A stretch of 32,421 bases of DNA from positions 1-32,421 of the forward strand of contig RECL01000216.1 of assembly GCA_007694025.1 (NCBI GenBank). The letters are read 5' to 3'. Each line of letters begins with the position of its first letter. Within the stretch, counting starts at the first letter, position 1. Made by a program: the position numbers and the translations under genes. This document shows, one piece after another, positions 18,030-28,030 of this stretch. A model generated the notes under the pieces. It was given only the letters and a program-made list of their open reading frames with translations. It was not told the DNA's origin and ran no database searches. The stretch is from Spirochaetaceae bacterium. GTDB lineage: Bacteria > Spirochaetota > Spirochaetia > DSM-27196 > SLST01.

Positions 18030-19883
18030 ATGCCAGAGACACCGATCGACGCAGCGCTCAAGATCCTTGGTACGCGCCGGCTCCTTCTGTCGATCCACGA
18101 TTCGAGTTTTCCCAGCCGTCCTGAAGAGGAGATCGGTCGCGGATCGCCGTATGCGCTCGGCGGGTACGACTTCCTGGCGTTCATCCGCTCGCTCGGTTTC
18201 AACGGTATCCAGTGCGGCCCGCAGGGGCGGACCACCAGAGGCAACGCGTCACCGTACGACAGCACCGCGTTTTCGCGCAACCCGCTGTCGCTTGCGTTCT
18301 GGAATCTGCCCGACGGGTGGCAGGCTTTGGTCGATCGCTCGGCGCTCGAACAGGCCGTGAAGTCGACGACGCTGGCGGCCGCCGACCGATCCGACCACGA
18401 GCAGGCGTACGACACCACTGCGCGCCTGCTGACGCTCGCGCATGAGGCGCACGCTGATCGGCCAACCGACGCGTTCGATGCGTTCCGGGCGGCAAACCGG
18501 CAGTGGCTTGAGCCCGACGCGGTCTACCAGGCGCTGACCGGCGATCACGACTCGCTCGACTGGACGACGTGGGCCGACAGCCGCGGAGACCGGACGCTCT
18601 TCTGCGCCGATGGGCGTAGCCGTACACCAGCCGAGCGTCGCGTCGCAGAGATCCGCCGTCAGTACGCGGTGCAGATCGAGCGGTACGAGCTTGCGCAGTT
18701 TCTGGTGCACGAGCAGCACGCGCAGTTCCAGCAGGCCGCGCACCGGATCGGCGTTGCGCTGCTCGCCGATCTGCAGGTCGGACTCTCATCGCGCGATATC
18801 TGGCGGTTGCAGCCGCTGTTCATGCCCGGGTACCGGCTCGGCGCGCCGCCGAGCCGGACCAACAGCGAAGGTCAGCCGTGGGGGTACCGTGTGCTCGATC
18901 CGGCGTGGTATACCGAACCGACGGCGGTCGGCAGCGTTGTCGACTATCTGCGCGCGCGGTCGGACAAGCTGATGGCGGAGTTCGACGGCGTGCGCATCGA
19001 CCACCCGCAGGGCCTTGTCTGTCCGTGGGTCTACCGGGACGACGACCCCGATCAGTTTCACGCGGTGCAGCACGGTGCCAGACTCTTTTCGTCGCCCGAT
19101 CTTGCCGATCATCCCGGCCTGCGGGCGTACGCGATTGCACGACCCGATCAGCTCGCGCGCGGCGCCCACACCCGTCACGCCGACGGGTGGGTCACCAGCC
19201 TCGACGACGATCAGGTCGAGCGGTACGGCACGTTGCTCGCGGTCGTCGTCGAGTCCGCGCGACGGTTCGGACGTGACGCGCGCGATGTCGCGTGCGAAAC
19301 ACTGAGTACGCAGCCCTATCCGTTGAAGCGCGTCATGGAGCGCTTCGGACTCGGTCGTTTCCGGATCACGCAGAAGATGAAGGTCGATGTGCCCGACGAT
19401 CCCTACCGAAGCGACCGCGCCTCCCGGTCGGACTGGATCATGATGGGAAACCACGATACGCCGTCGATCTGGAATGTCGTCGATCGCTGGCACGCTGAGG
19501 ATCGTACCGCCGATCCGGCCGCGTACCTTGCGCGCAGGCTGGTGTCCGCCGATCGGGTCGAGTCGTTCGAGCGCACGCTGCGCGACGATGCCAGGCAGAT
19601 GGTCCACGCGCTCTTCGCCGACGTGCTTGTCAGCAATGCCGAAAACGCCGTGGTGTTCTTTGCCGACCTGATCGGCAGCCGTGAGACCTACAACCGTCCG
19701 GGAACAGTCGGGTCGCAGAACTGGAGTCTGCGCGTTCCGCCGTCGTACCGCGACGACTACGCCCGGCAGGCGCCGGCGCTGAGCGCGCTCAACATCGCGT
19801 ACTCGGCGTCTCTCGCGCTGCGCTCGCCGCTGGTGCGGCACCCCGATGCAGAGCGGCTCGCCTATCGGCTGAACAACCCGTAG
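18030..19883 (+). CDS. malQ: 4-alpha-glucanotransferase-like (GH77-type) protein, divergent
   Basis: 'GDYDFLAFIRSLGFNGIQCGPQG'-like N-terminus, 'EGQPWGYRVLDP', 'FDGVRIDHPQGLVCPW', 'GNHDTPSIW' consistent with GH77 motifs. Confidence 0.75.
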   Translation: MPETPIDAALKILGTRRLLLSIHDSSFPSRPEEEIGRGSPYALGGYDFLAFIRSLGFNGIQCGPQGRTTRGNASPYDSTAFSRNPLSLAFWNLPDGWQALVDRSALEQAVKSTTLAAADRSDHEQAYDTTARLLTLAHEAHADRPTDAFDAFRAANRQWLEPDAVYQALTGDHDSLDWTTWADSRGDRTLFCADGRSRTPAERRVAEIRRQYAVQIERYELAQFLVHEQHAQFQQAAHRIGVALLADLQVGLSSRDIWRLQPLFMPGYRLGAPPSRTNSEGQPWGYRVLDPAWYTEPTAVGSVVDYLRARSDKLMAEFDGVRIDHPQGLVCPWVYRDDDPDQFHAVQHGARLFSSPDLADHPGLRAYAIARPDQLARGAHTRHADGWVTSLDDDQVERYGTLLAVVVESARRFGRDARDVACETLSTQPYPLKRVMERFGLGRFRITQKMKVDVPDDPYRSDRASRSDWIMMGNHDTPSIWNVVDRWHAEDRTADPAAYLARRLVSADRVESFERTLRDDARQMVHALFADVLVSNAENAVVFFADLIGSRETYNRPGTVGSQNWSLRVPPSYRDDYARQAPALSALNIAYSASLALRSPLVRHPDAERLAYRLNNP

Positions 19884-20872
19884 ACAGGCCCGGCGCACGA
19901 CGGGCAGCGGCCGTGATCCATCAGATTCCGCGTCGCAGCGAACCGGTCCCGGTCGACGCAGAGCGCGCCGCACGACGGGCACCACGTCTTTTCGCGTCGG
20001 TCCTCCGACCCGCCGAACGCGTACACGTGCGGGATAGAGATCTCCGCGTCGATTCGTCTGCACACGTCGTCGAGGAAGCCGCTGCGCGTAGGGCGGTGGT
20101 CCTGCATCCCGTGCGCCGGATGAAACCGGCTCAGGTGCCACACGGCGACACCGGCGTCCGCGAGCTCGTGCCCAAGCCCGACGATCTCATCTACCGAGTG
20201 GACGCCTTCGAGCAGCATCGTCGTGACCTCAAGGATCGCTGACTCCGCCGCCGCGATCGAGCGGATGTTGCGCAGGACCGGCTCGAGCCGTCCTCCGCAT
20301 AGGCGCCGGTAGAACTCGTCTCCACCCTTGCAGTCGATGTTGAACGCATCGATGACCGGGAGGATCCGCGAAAGCGCCTCCTCGGTGAAGAATCCGTTCG
20401 TGACCATCGCGGTGAGCCCGCCCGCGTCGTGCACTGCGGTAGAGCAGTCGATCATGTAATCCTGCCAGACCGTCGGTTCGCTGTAGGTGAACGCGACCAC
20501 TCGTGTCGCATCGGGGTCGAACGCATCGGCCATCCGGGCCACGATGTCATCGGGGCCGGCGGTCCGGTACGCGTGGCGGTCCCGGTACTCGGGCTGTGAT
20601 ATGCTCCAGTTCTGGCAGAAATCGCACCGGAAGTTGCAGCCGAACAGCGCGACCGACAACGCCGATGCTCCGGGGAACACGTGGTAGAGCGGCTTCTTTT
20701 CGATCGGATCGATAGCGAGCGATACCACGTCACCGTAGTTGACCGTTCGGATGCCGTCGGTCGCCGCGGGCGCATCCGGCATGCCCGCTGAGGCGTCGCG
20801 TCTCCTGACGCCGCAGCGGCCCGTTTGCCCCGGCGACAGGTTGCACCGATGCTCGCAGAAATCACATCGCAT
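19862..20872 (-). CDS. AmmeMemoRadiSam system radical SAM enzyme
   Basis: Family-like N-terminal 'CDFCEHRCNLSPGQTGRCGVR'; radical SAM CxxxCxxC in 'FGCNFRCDFCQNW'; C-terminal CPSCG...CPSCAG. Start at MRCDFCEHRC, overlapping the AMMECR1 stop. Confidence 0.92.
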   Translation of the reverse strand: MRCDFCEHRCNLSPGQTGRCGVRRRDASAGMPDAPAATDGIRTVNYGDVVSLAIDPIEKKPLYHVFPGASALSVALFGCNFRCDFCQNWSISQPEYRDRHAYRTAGPDDIVARMADAFDPDATRVVAFTYSEPTVWQDYMIDCSTAVHDAGGLTAMVTNGFFTEEALSRILPVIDAFNIDCKGGDEFYRRLCGGRLEPVLRNIRSIAAAESAILEVTTMLLEGVHSVDEIVGLGHELADAGVAVWHLSRFHPAHGMQDHRPTRSGFLDDVCRRIDAEISIPHVYAFGGSEDRREKTWCPSCGALCVDRDRFAATRNLMDHGRCPSCAGPVYGLFSR

Positions 20873-21464
20873 CGGTGCGTTCCACCTTGAGAGACTCGAA
20901 CACCAGGATTCTGGCGTCGGGCCGACGCGCGCTCCCGACGGGTAGGTCTGCTTTTCGCTCAAGCATCCGCAACGTCGTCTCGACGTCCCACCGCTGTTCG
21001 ATCGCGACCTGTGGCAGGAAGACCGCGCGCTTTGGGCCGACCTCTATGATGATCCCGTGCGTCCCGAGCACTATCCGGTCGATGCTCGATTCGCGCGCGC
21101 GCGCGAGGATCGACAACGATAGCGATATTCCTGGCAGTTCCGCACCGGTGACGGGGCCGAAGCGATAGTCGGCGAGCGCCGCGTCGCGGATGACCTCCGG
21201 AAGGATTTCGCGAAGCGTCCGTGACCCGGCGAACGTACCGATGCAGCCGCGTAGGTCCGCGGCGTTGTACAGCGTCGCAAACGCACCGTAGCGGGCGTCA
21301 AGGACGTGAGCTACCGGCGCCAGACGCGTCGTCGTGGGTTTGGGGAGCGGTTCATCGGTTACGGCGGCACGAAGGACCTCCTCGCCGTAATCAAGGAGCG
21401 AATCGCGTTCCCGGCGGTCGAGGCTCGGTAGCATCGACGCATCCGACGCGTCACGCGCGGTCAC
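20862..21464 (-). CDS. AmmeMemoRadiSam system protein A (AMMECR1 domain)
   Basis: 'LRGCIGTFAGSRTLREILPEVIRDAALADYRFGPVTGAELPGISLSLSIL'; GTG start forms a GTGA overlap with the Memo stop. Confidence 0.93.
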   Translation of the reverse strand: MTARDASDASMLPSLDRRERDSLLDYGEEVLRAAVTDEPLPKPTTTRLAPVAHVLDARYGAFATLYNAADLRGCIGTFAGSRTLREILPEVIRDAALADYRFGPVTGAELPGISLSLSILARARESSIDRIVLGTHGIIIEVGPKRAVFLPQVAIEQRWDVETTLRMLERKADLPVGSARRPDARILVFESLKVERTDAM

Positions 21465-22378
21465 TGTTTGAGGCCCTCGGGACCAGAGACGATTGTCGCG
21501 TAGCAGACAAACTCCGCGCTCGGGTTGTCGGCGCTGTTCGAGTTGTAGTAGAGCGCCCGATCGCCGGCGTATCCCCAACGGGAGGCAAGGTCGGTCGCGA
21601 CGGCGATCGGGTACCTGCCGCAGACCGTTGTCTGCCGCTTGCCAACGATGCGCCAGACCGCTTCGGCGTCGGCCGACGCGATCGCGTCGGCCAGAGCAAG
21701 GTCATCGGCTGCTACCCGCTGTTCGAGTTCGGGTCCGGCCGTGGTTCCGTACGGAGCGTAGGCAAAGCGCGATCCGTAGTGAGTGAAGTCGCTCGATACC
21801 AGTACGAGTGTCCGCTCGGGTCCGCCGGCGCGCTCGATCGCGGAGTGGAGCTCGCCGGCGCGCTCCCCGACGCTCCGGCGGCTTGTGAGTTCGGGGACCA
21901 GCACGACGGCGAGCCGAACCGCATCCCCGAACAGGTATCGCACGTAGGGTAACAGCAGTTCGACCGCGTGCTCGCGCTCGATCGCGTCGTCGGCAAAGTC
22001 GACCACCGCCGCGTCGTCGGTCCAGAATTCGGGCGCGCCGGCGATCGGACCAAGGGGGGTCTGGTGCTCGCCGAAGCGTTCTCCATGCAGTCGGTCGGGA
22101 GTCAGTCTGGCAGCGTGGCTTGGCGCAAGGATCACGACCCGGTCGATCGATTGAGCATCGACCGTCGCGAACGCGGCCGCCATCCCCGCGGCCGAATACG
22201 CGAGTCCGGCGTGCGGGACCACCGCGAGCCTGACTGCGCGGTCCACCGCGAATCGGGTGCCGTGACCGCGAGCGGCCGCGGCGAGCGAGTTCTGCAGCAA
22301 CCGCCGGAGGCTGATCGGGTCAGAATCGTACCAACTGCCAGCGTAGCGGCATCGGTTTGTCGTACGATCGTGGGGCAT
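21461..22378 (-). CDS. AmmeMemoRadiSam system protein B (Memo-like)
   Basis: 'RYAGSWYDSDPISLRRLL', 'AVVPHAGLAYSA', 'ILAPSHAA', 'EREHAVELLLPYV', 'VLVSSDFTHYG'. Confidence 0.93.
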   Translation of the reverse strand: MPHDRTTNRCRYAGSWYDSDPISLRRLLQNSLAAAARGHGTRFAVDRAVRLAVVPHAGLAYSAAGMAAAFATVDAQSIDRVVILAPSHAARLTPDRLHGERFGEHQTPLGPIAGAPEFWTDDAAVVDFADDAIEREHAVELLLPYVRYLFGDAVRLAVVLVPELTSRRSVGERAGELHSAIERAGGPERTLVLVSSDFTHYGSRFAYAPYGTTAGPELEQRVAADDLALADAIASADAEAVWRIVGKRQTTVCGRYPIAVATDLASRWGYAGDRALYYNSNSADNPSAEFVCYATIVSGPEGLKQ

Positions 22379-22384
22379 ACCTCG

Positions 22385-22413
22385 AGTATACGGTGCGTCG
22401 GGCGCTCAGTGAA
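22385..22413 (-). promoter_or_regulatory. Sigma70-like promoter predicting leaderless AmmeMemoRadiSam operon mRNA
   Basis: Minus strand TTCACT (22413-22408), 17 bp, TATACT (22390-22385), 6 nt, ATG at 22378. Confidence 0.65.
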
Positions 22414-22446
22414 CCGTCGACATCGGCCCGGCCGCCTGAAACGAGC

Positions 22447-22475
22447 AAAAAAACGGCCGCCCCGATGGGGCGGCC
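22447..22475 (-). terminator. Rho-independent terminator of the MalK-type ATPase gene
   Basis: Perfect 9-bp stem GGCCGCCCC-(ATC)-GGGGCGGCC followed by G then T7 on the minus strand. Confidence 0.93.
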
Positions 22476-22515
22476 TGAAGAAGCTTGAGTCTGCGGTCTG
22501 AAGCGACCGGCAGGC

Positions 22516-23616
<1,101 letters not shown>

Positions 23617-23648
23617 TGATACCTCCGTATCTTATTCTATAGGCGTTC

Positions 23649-23678
23649 ATTGTACGGGCAGATTGCCGATTCTGTCAA
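23649..23678 (-). promoter_or_regulatory. Sigma70-like promoter of the MalK-type gene (leadered)
   Basis: Minus strand TTGACA (23678-23673), 18 bp, TACAAT (23654-23649), then about 32 nt with SD before ATG 23616. Confidence 0.75.
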
Positions 23679-23752
23679 ACAGAAGATGTGCCGATGTACC
23701 CAGTTTTTCGGCCGGTTCGGCAGTCCGACCATGAAAGCAAGGAGCAGACCGA

Positions 23753-24862
23753 GTGAACGACCGTCGCAGAAGTCCTTCGCCCCGACCGATCGTGCGACTT
23801 GTCGCCGTCCTCGCGCTGAGCGGGGTGATCGTACTCGTCGTTGCGATCGTCGCCGCGGTGGCCGCGGCGCACCTGACAAGCGGGCTCCTGTTTCAGCCCG
23901 CCGGGTTGTCCGGGCCGGTGTTCGACGCGGAACGCGATGACGTGGACGCCGTCGTCTCCGAGATCGTTTTCGAGATCAGACCCAATCAGACGTTGCGAAC
24001 AATCAGCAGGAACATGGTAGACCTTGGGCTCGCGCGCAACGCGCTCGTGATCGAGGTGTACGGTCGGTTCAGAGAGTACGATCGGCGACTCCAGGCAGGG
24101 CGCTACCTGGTCACTCCGACGATGGCGCCCGTCGAGATCATCGAAAAAATCATCGCGGGCGACGCAGTCTTCGATGAGTTGACGATCACGATCCCCGAAG
24201 GGTGGACGGTCGTGCAGATCGCCGACCACCTGGACCGGGTGGGGCTGTTCACGGCCGACCGTTTCCTGGAAGCCGCGCTGATGCAGGATGCGTACCGCGA
24301 CTTCGCCTTGCTTTCCGACCTTCCTGACGGCAAGATCCTGGACGGATATCTGTTTCCCGATACCTACCGAATCTTCGCCGACAGCACTCCCGAGTCGGTC
24401 GTCCGTCGAATGCTCTCCAATCTCCACGCGCGATTCACCGCCGGCATGCTCGCCCAGGCCGCCGAGCGTGGCATGTCGGCGCACGAGGTTCTGACGCTTG
24501 CTTCGATCGTCCAGGCGGAGGCGGGTGGTGCGTACCAGATGGCCGACGTGGCCGGCGTGTTCTCCAACCGGCTGCGCGACCGGATCAGGCTCGAATCCGA
24601 CGCGACGGTCAACTACGCGCTCGGCACCAGCAAGCGCCAGCCCACGTTTGCCGACGTTGCGGTACAGCATCCGTACAACACGTACCAGAACTTCGGGCTG
24701 CCGCCCGGTCCGATCGGAAGCCCCGGCATGGACGCGATACGCGCGACGATCGCGCCGAACGTCCACGATTTCTTCTTCTTCCTTCATCCCCCCGATCGGA
24801 GAATCGTGCTGTCACGGACCTTCGCCGAGCACCTGCAGAACAAGGCCCGATACCTCGACTGA
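23753..24862 (+). CDS. mltG: Endolytic transglycosylase MltG (YceG-like)
   Basis: Single N-terminal TM; 'TIPEGWTVVQIADHL', 'GYLFPDTYRI', 'LASIVQAEAG', 'YNTYQNFGLPPGPIGSPG'; SD AAGGAG before GTG. Confidence 0.93.
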   Translation: MNDRRRSPSPRPIVRLVAVLALSGVIVLVVAIVAAVAAAHLTSGLLFQPAGLSGPVFDAERDDVDAVVSEIVFEIRPNQTLRTISRNMVDLGLARNALVIEVYGRFREYDRRLQAGRYLVTPTMAPVEIIEKIIAGDAVFDELTITIPEGWTVVQIADHLDRVGLFTADRFLEAALMQDAYRDFALLSDLPDGKILDGYLFPDTYRIFADSTPESVVRRMLSNLHARFTAGMLAQAAERGMSAHEVLTLASIVQAEAGGAYQMADVAGVFSNRLRDRIRLESDATVNYALGTSKRQPTFADVAVQHPYNTYQNFGLPPGPIGSPGMDAIRATIAPNVHDFFFFLHPPDRRIVLSRTFAEHLQNKARYLD

Positions 24863-24865
24863 GGG

Positions 24866-26104
24866 CTACTGTTCCTGTTGGAGAAGCCACGCGCGGATGC
24901 TGCCATCCATATCCCGTGCCTGTGGGGTCCCGCGTATCTCCCGGGCTAGCCACGGACGCACGACCTGTTCGGTCAGTTCGCCCCAGTGGCGCGGGCTCGG
25001 TTCGGGAAAGCGAAGCAGGCCAGCCGAAGGGATTCTGCCCGCGAGTTCGGGGTACGCGGTTGGCATGAACCGCTCGGTGACGCGCCAGAGCGCCGGAAAC
25101 CCGCCAGCGAGCCCGAATGAGTCGCTGCGGTCCCGGTGAGACCCCGCGATGATCGCGCTCTGCGTGTCCGCGGTGAACAACCACGTCAGGAAGCCCTCGG
25201 CACCGCGCGGGTTCGGCGCGTGCCGGGGAATACCGACGTAGACGACGTCCTCAAGCACGTTGATAGCGTGTTCGGATCCCAGCCAGCGGAAACGCAGTCC
25301 GGCTCGTCGCGCGTCGCTGAGCCCGAAGAAGCCCGCCGAATCGGTATAGCCGTACGCGATGCGCCCCTGGCGAACGAGCTCGACCGACGGCTCGTAGAGA
25401 TAGCGGTCGGCAAAGGACGTCGCGGCGCCGAGCCCGCCGTTCCACGTATCGATCCAGCGCTGCGCTGCGGTTACCCCGGCAACGACCCCCGCGAACGGAA
25501 GCCGGGGCGTACCGTCGTCGTTCTCCCGGACCCGCATCCCGTGGATTCGCGCGAGCTCGTAGAGGAACCGGTCGTTCCAGAGCGGCGAGTAGGAGACGCG
25601 CGTGAGGCGCCCGGCGGCGATCTGGTTGAAGCCTTCGCTTCGCGCCTGCATTTCGTCGGGCGTGATGATGATCGGCTCGCCGTAGGGCGGGATGCGGCCC
25701 GCGAAATAGATCAGCGGGAGGTTGAACGATACCGGCAGGAGGTATTGCCGACCGTCGCGGCTTCCCGCCGCGACGAGCGGCGCGTAGAAAGCGGTCAGGT
25801 CGATACCGGAGCGTATCAGCCGGTCCAACGGTCGCAACAGCTCTGCGGTGTGTCGGTCTTCGATGTACGTGGATACCACCAGATCGGGCTGCGACGGCGC
25901 CAGACGAAGCTGCCGGCCGATGTCGGTCCGGTAGACGAGCTCGATGACCGGTCGGTCGTGCGTTGCGTTGAACCGTTCGACGATCGGGGCCATTTCCGCG
26001 ATATCGGTCCAGAGCACGACCGACGCCGGCTGCGCGCAGCCGACCAGGAACAGACCGATTGTGATCGATAGAAGCAGGGCGTGGGGCAAACGGACGATGG
26101 GCAC
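24866..26104 (-). CDS. Extracellular solute-binding lipoprotein (ABC transporter substrate-binding type)
   Basis: Lipobox 'SITIGLFLVGCAQP'; 'IVERFNATHDRPVIELVYRTD' and overall family-1 SBP-like organisation. Confidence 0.75.
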   Translation of the reverse strand: MPIVRLPHALLLSITIGLFLVGCAQPASVVLWTDIAEMAPIVERFNATHDRPVIELVYRTDIGRQLRLAPSQPDLVVSTYIEDRHTAELLRPLDRLIRSGIDLTAFYAPLVAAGSRDGRQYLLPVSFNLPLIYFAGRIPPYGEPIIITPDEMQARSEGFNQIAAGRLTRVSYSPLWNDRFLYELARIHGMRVRENDDGTPRLPFAGVVAGVTAAQRWIDTWNGGLGAATSFADRYLYEPSVELVRQGRIAYGYTDSAGFFGLSDARRAGLRFRWLGSEHAINVLEDVVYVGIPRHAPNPRGAEGFLTWLFTADTQSAIIAGSHRDRSDSFGLAGGFPALWRVTERFMPTAYPELAGRIPSAGLLRFPEPSPRHWGELTEQVVRPWLAREIRGTPQARDMDGSIRAWLLQQEQ

Positions 26105-26109
26105 GCGCC

Positions 26110-26138
26110 ACTCTACGATCGCGAGCCGACGCTGTCAA
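26110..26138 (-). promoter_or_regulatory. Sigma70-like promoter predicting leaderless SBP transcript
   Basis: Minus strand TTGACA (26138-26133), 17 bp, TAGAGT (26115-26110), 5 nt, GTG at 26104. Confidence 0.6.
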
Positions 26139-26162
26139 TCGTACGCGTAGAAGAAGTATACT
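26132..26162 (+). promoter_or_regulatory. Candidate promoter predicting transcript starting at GTG 26169
   Basis: TATACT (26157-26162) 6 nt before GTG 26169; weak -35 CTGTCA (26132-26137) at a 19-bp spacing. Confidence 0.5.
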
Positions 26163-26168
26163 ATCCGG

Positions 26169-26663
26169 GTGCAGACCAAGGATGAACAGATCATGCAGCT
26201 GATCGATCAGATCGGTCAGCACTATCGCGCGAACATTGGTAACCGCTACGTGCGCTCGGCGCTGCGAACGCTACCGCTCGAGCACAAGGAGTGGGACCTC
26301 ATCGAAAGCGTCACGGAGAAGGCGAGCTACTACCAGCATCAGGGGTACCACCTGGACGAGCTCTACGACCGGATACTGGTCCTTGGGCGTTTTGTCTATC
26401 ACGCGCGCCGCGAGCTGCAGCCCAAGCTTCGCATGCTGCTGACCGGCTCGGGCAGCGGTCCGGCCCCGACTGGAAACGACCGGGTCCTCCGCGATATGGC
26501 GGTGAACAACTTCGCGTCGAACCTGTCGATCCTCGCCGACATGGTCAACCAGCTCTATTCGTGCGCGGTCGCGATCGACGACCAGATGACGCGTCCTCGC
26601 GCTCCCGTCCATACGACGGTCCCTGAGCTCAAGGAGCTCGGCGGCTACCTGGTCCCCAGATAA
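26169..26663 (+). CDS. Hypothetical protein, about 156-164 aa, helical
   Basis: Open frame with coding-like bias; start GTG 26169 (leaderless) or ATG 26193 (preceded by AAGGA). Confidence 0.65.
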   Translation: MQTKDEQIMQLIDQIGQHYRANIGNRYVRSALRTLPLEHKEWDLIESVTEKASYYQHQGYHLDELYDRILVLGRFVYHARRELQPKLRMLLTGSGSGPAPTGNDRVLRDMAVNNFASNLSILADMVNQLYSCAVAIDDQMTRPRAPVHTTVPELKELGGYLVPR

Positions 26664-26686
26664 CCGCCGCCCCGCCTGCGGCTGAT

Positions 26687-27967
26687 CTACGGCGCAAGCG
26701 ACCGCGCGGTCGCTGCTATCGCGTCGAACAGCGCTTCCAGATCCGACTCGTCGATCGTCGAAAACGCGACGCGCAGGTACTCCGATCCGATCGCGATCGT
26801 ACCGATCCCCTGGTCCAAGAGCGACGTCCGCAGTCGTTCGGCGTCGATACCGTCGCACGCGAACGCCATGAAGTAGCCGCTGTTGAACGGCAGCGGTGAC
26901 AGCGGTCCCAGGTCGATACGCTGCAGGATCCGACGGACCGCCTCATAGCGGCTCTTGAGAACCTCTCGCGCGGACGCCTTTTCGTCGTGGTAGGTGTCTG
27001 ACTTCAGCGCATGGATCAGCATGCTCTGCGCGATTCGGCTGCTGTTGGACACCGACGCGCGGATATTGCCCATCAGCTTCCGCTCGAGCGCGTCCAGGTG
27101 CTCCGTGGCGAGTCCCGCTCCGGCGAACGTGACGAAGCCGATCCGGAATCCCCACGCGAAGTCTTCCTTGGTCGCGCCGTCGACCTTCACCGCCAGAATT
27201 CGATCGTGTGCTCCCGCGAGCCGTGCGAACAGGCTCTCCTCCAGCAGGTTCTCTTCGTAGAGCAGCCCAAAGTACGCGTCGTCGCAGACCACCAGGATAT
27301 CGCAGCCGCCTGCAGCGCGCTCGGCGAGCGCCGACACGATTCGGTCCGCCTCCGACACAGTCGGCGAGTAGCCGGTCGGGTTGTTCGGGAAGTTGAGCAG
27401 GACGATCGCCTTCGTGCGTCCCGCGAGCGCGTCGGACAATCCGTCGACGTTGAATCCGCCGGCCGGATCGAACAACGGAAACGTGACAACCTGCGCGCCG
27501 ATCCGCACCTCGGCCATCAGGCGGTAGTTGCCCCAGAACAGATCGGGCAGTACGAACGCGTCTCCGTCGTCCAGGAAGAGCTCTCCGATGTGAAACAGTC
27601 CGTTTGTCAGCCCACCGGTGACCATCGGATTGCTTGTCGGGACCCCGGACAGGCTCGGGTTCTTGCGAAGCATTTCCTGCTTCCACAGCGAACGCAGCTC
27701 GGGTACCCCGGGCGTCGGGGCGTACGCGACCGTCTCGGTCGGCGTCAGTCCGCTCGTGAGCCGCTGGAGGCCCGACAGAACCATTGGCTCGCCGTCACTG
27801 ACAGCCATTCCGACGGTTGCGTTGAAACGGTGCGCGCGCGCGTTCGCCTCCGAGGTCTGTGCGACGATTCCCTTCGGGAAGTACATCCTGCGGCCCAGGC
27901 CGGAAAGCAGCCGTCCGGCGACCGTCGTGTCGAGCACGGTGTTGAGTTGTGATGCGAGTGGGTTCAT
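26687..27967 (-). CDS. PLP-dependent aminotransferase class I/II
   Basis: 'LLNFPNNPTGYSPT', 'CDDAYFGLLYEE', 'GATKEDFAWGFRIGF'. Start refined to ATG 27967 (MNPLASQLN). Confidence 0.9.
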   Translation of the reverse strand: MNPLASQLNTVLDTTVAGRLLSGLGRRMYFPKGIVAQTSEANARAHRFNATVGMAVSDGEPMVLSGLQRLTSGLTPTETVAYAPTPGVPELRSLWKQEMLRKNPSLSGVPTSNPMVTGGLTNGLFHIGELFLDDGDAFVLPDLFWGNYRLMAEVRIGAQVVTFPLFDPAGGFNVDGLSDALAGRTKAIVLLNFPNNPTGYSPTVSEADRIVSALAERAAGGCDILVVCDDAYFGLLYEENLLEESLFARLAGAHDRILAVKVDGATKEDFAWGFRIGFVTFAGAGLATEHLDALERKLMGNIRASVSNSSRIAQSMLIHALKSDTYHDEKASAREVLKSRYEAVRRILQRIDLGPLSPLPFNSGYFMAFACDGIDAERLRTSLLDQGIGTIAIGSEYLRVAFSTIDESDLEALFDAIAATARSLAP

Positions 27968-27974
27968 GAGCCGG

Positions 27975-28002
27975 ATAATACCAATTGTCGATTCGTTGAC
28001 AT
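27975..28002 (-). promoter_or_regulatory. Candidate promoter predicting leaderless aminotransferase transcript
   Basis: Minus strand ATGTCA (28002-27997), 16 bp, TATTAT (27980-27975), 7 nt, ATG 27967. Confidence 0.55.
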
Positions 28003-28024
28003 AGCACCCCGTGTCACGTAGTGT
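27996..28024 (+). promoter_or_regulatory. Candidate promoter predicting leaderless transcript starting at ATG 28031
   Basis: TTGACA (27996-28001), 17 bp, TAGTGT (28019-28024), 6 nt, ATG 28031. Confidence 0.5.
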
Positions 28025-28030
28025 AGCGAC

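Noticed and set aside
18011-18032. Possible leaderless promoter for the malQ-like gene (TATGCT 5 nt before ATG 18030)
   Set aside because: -10 is weak and no convincing -35 at 16-18 bp; not counted in the leaderless set although an SD is also lacking.
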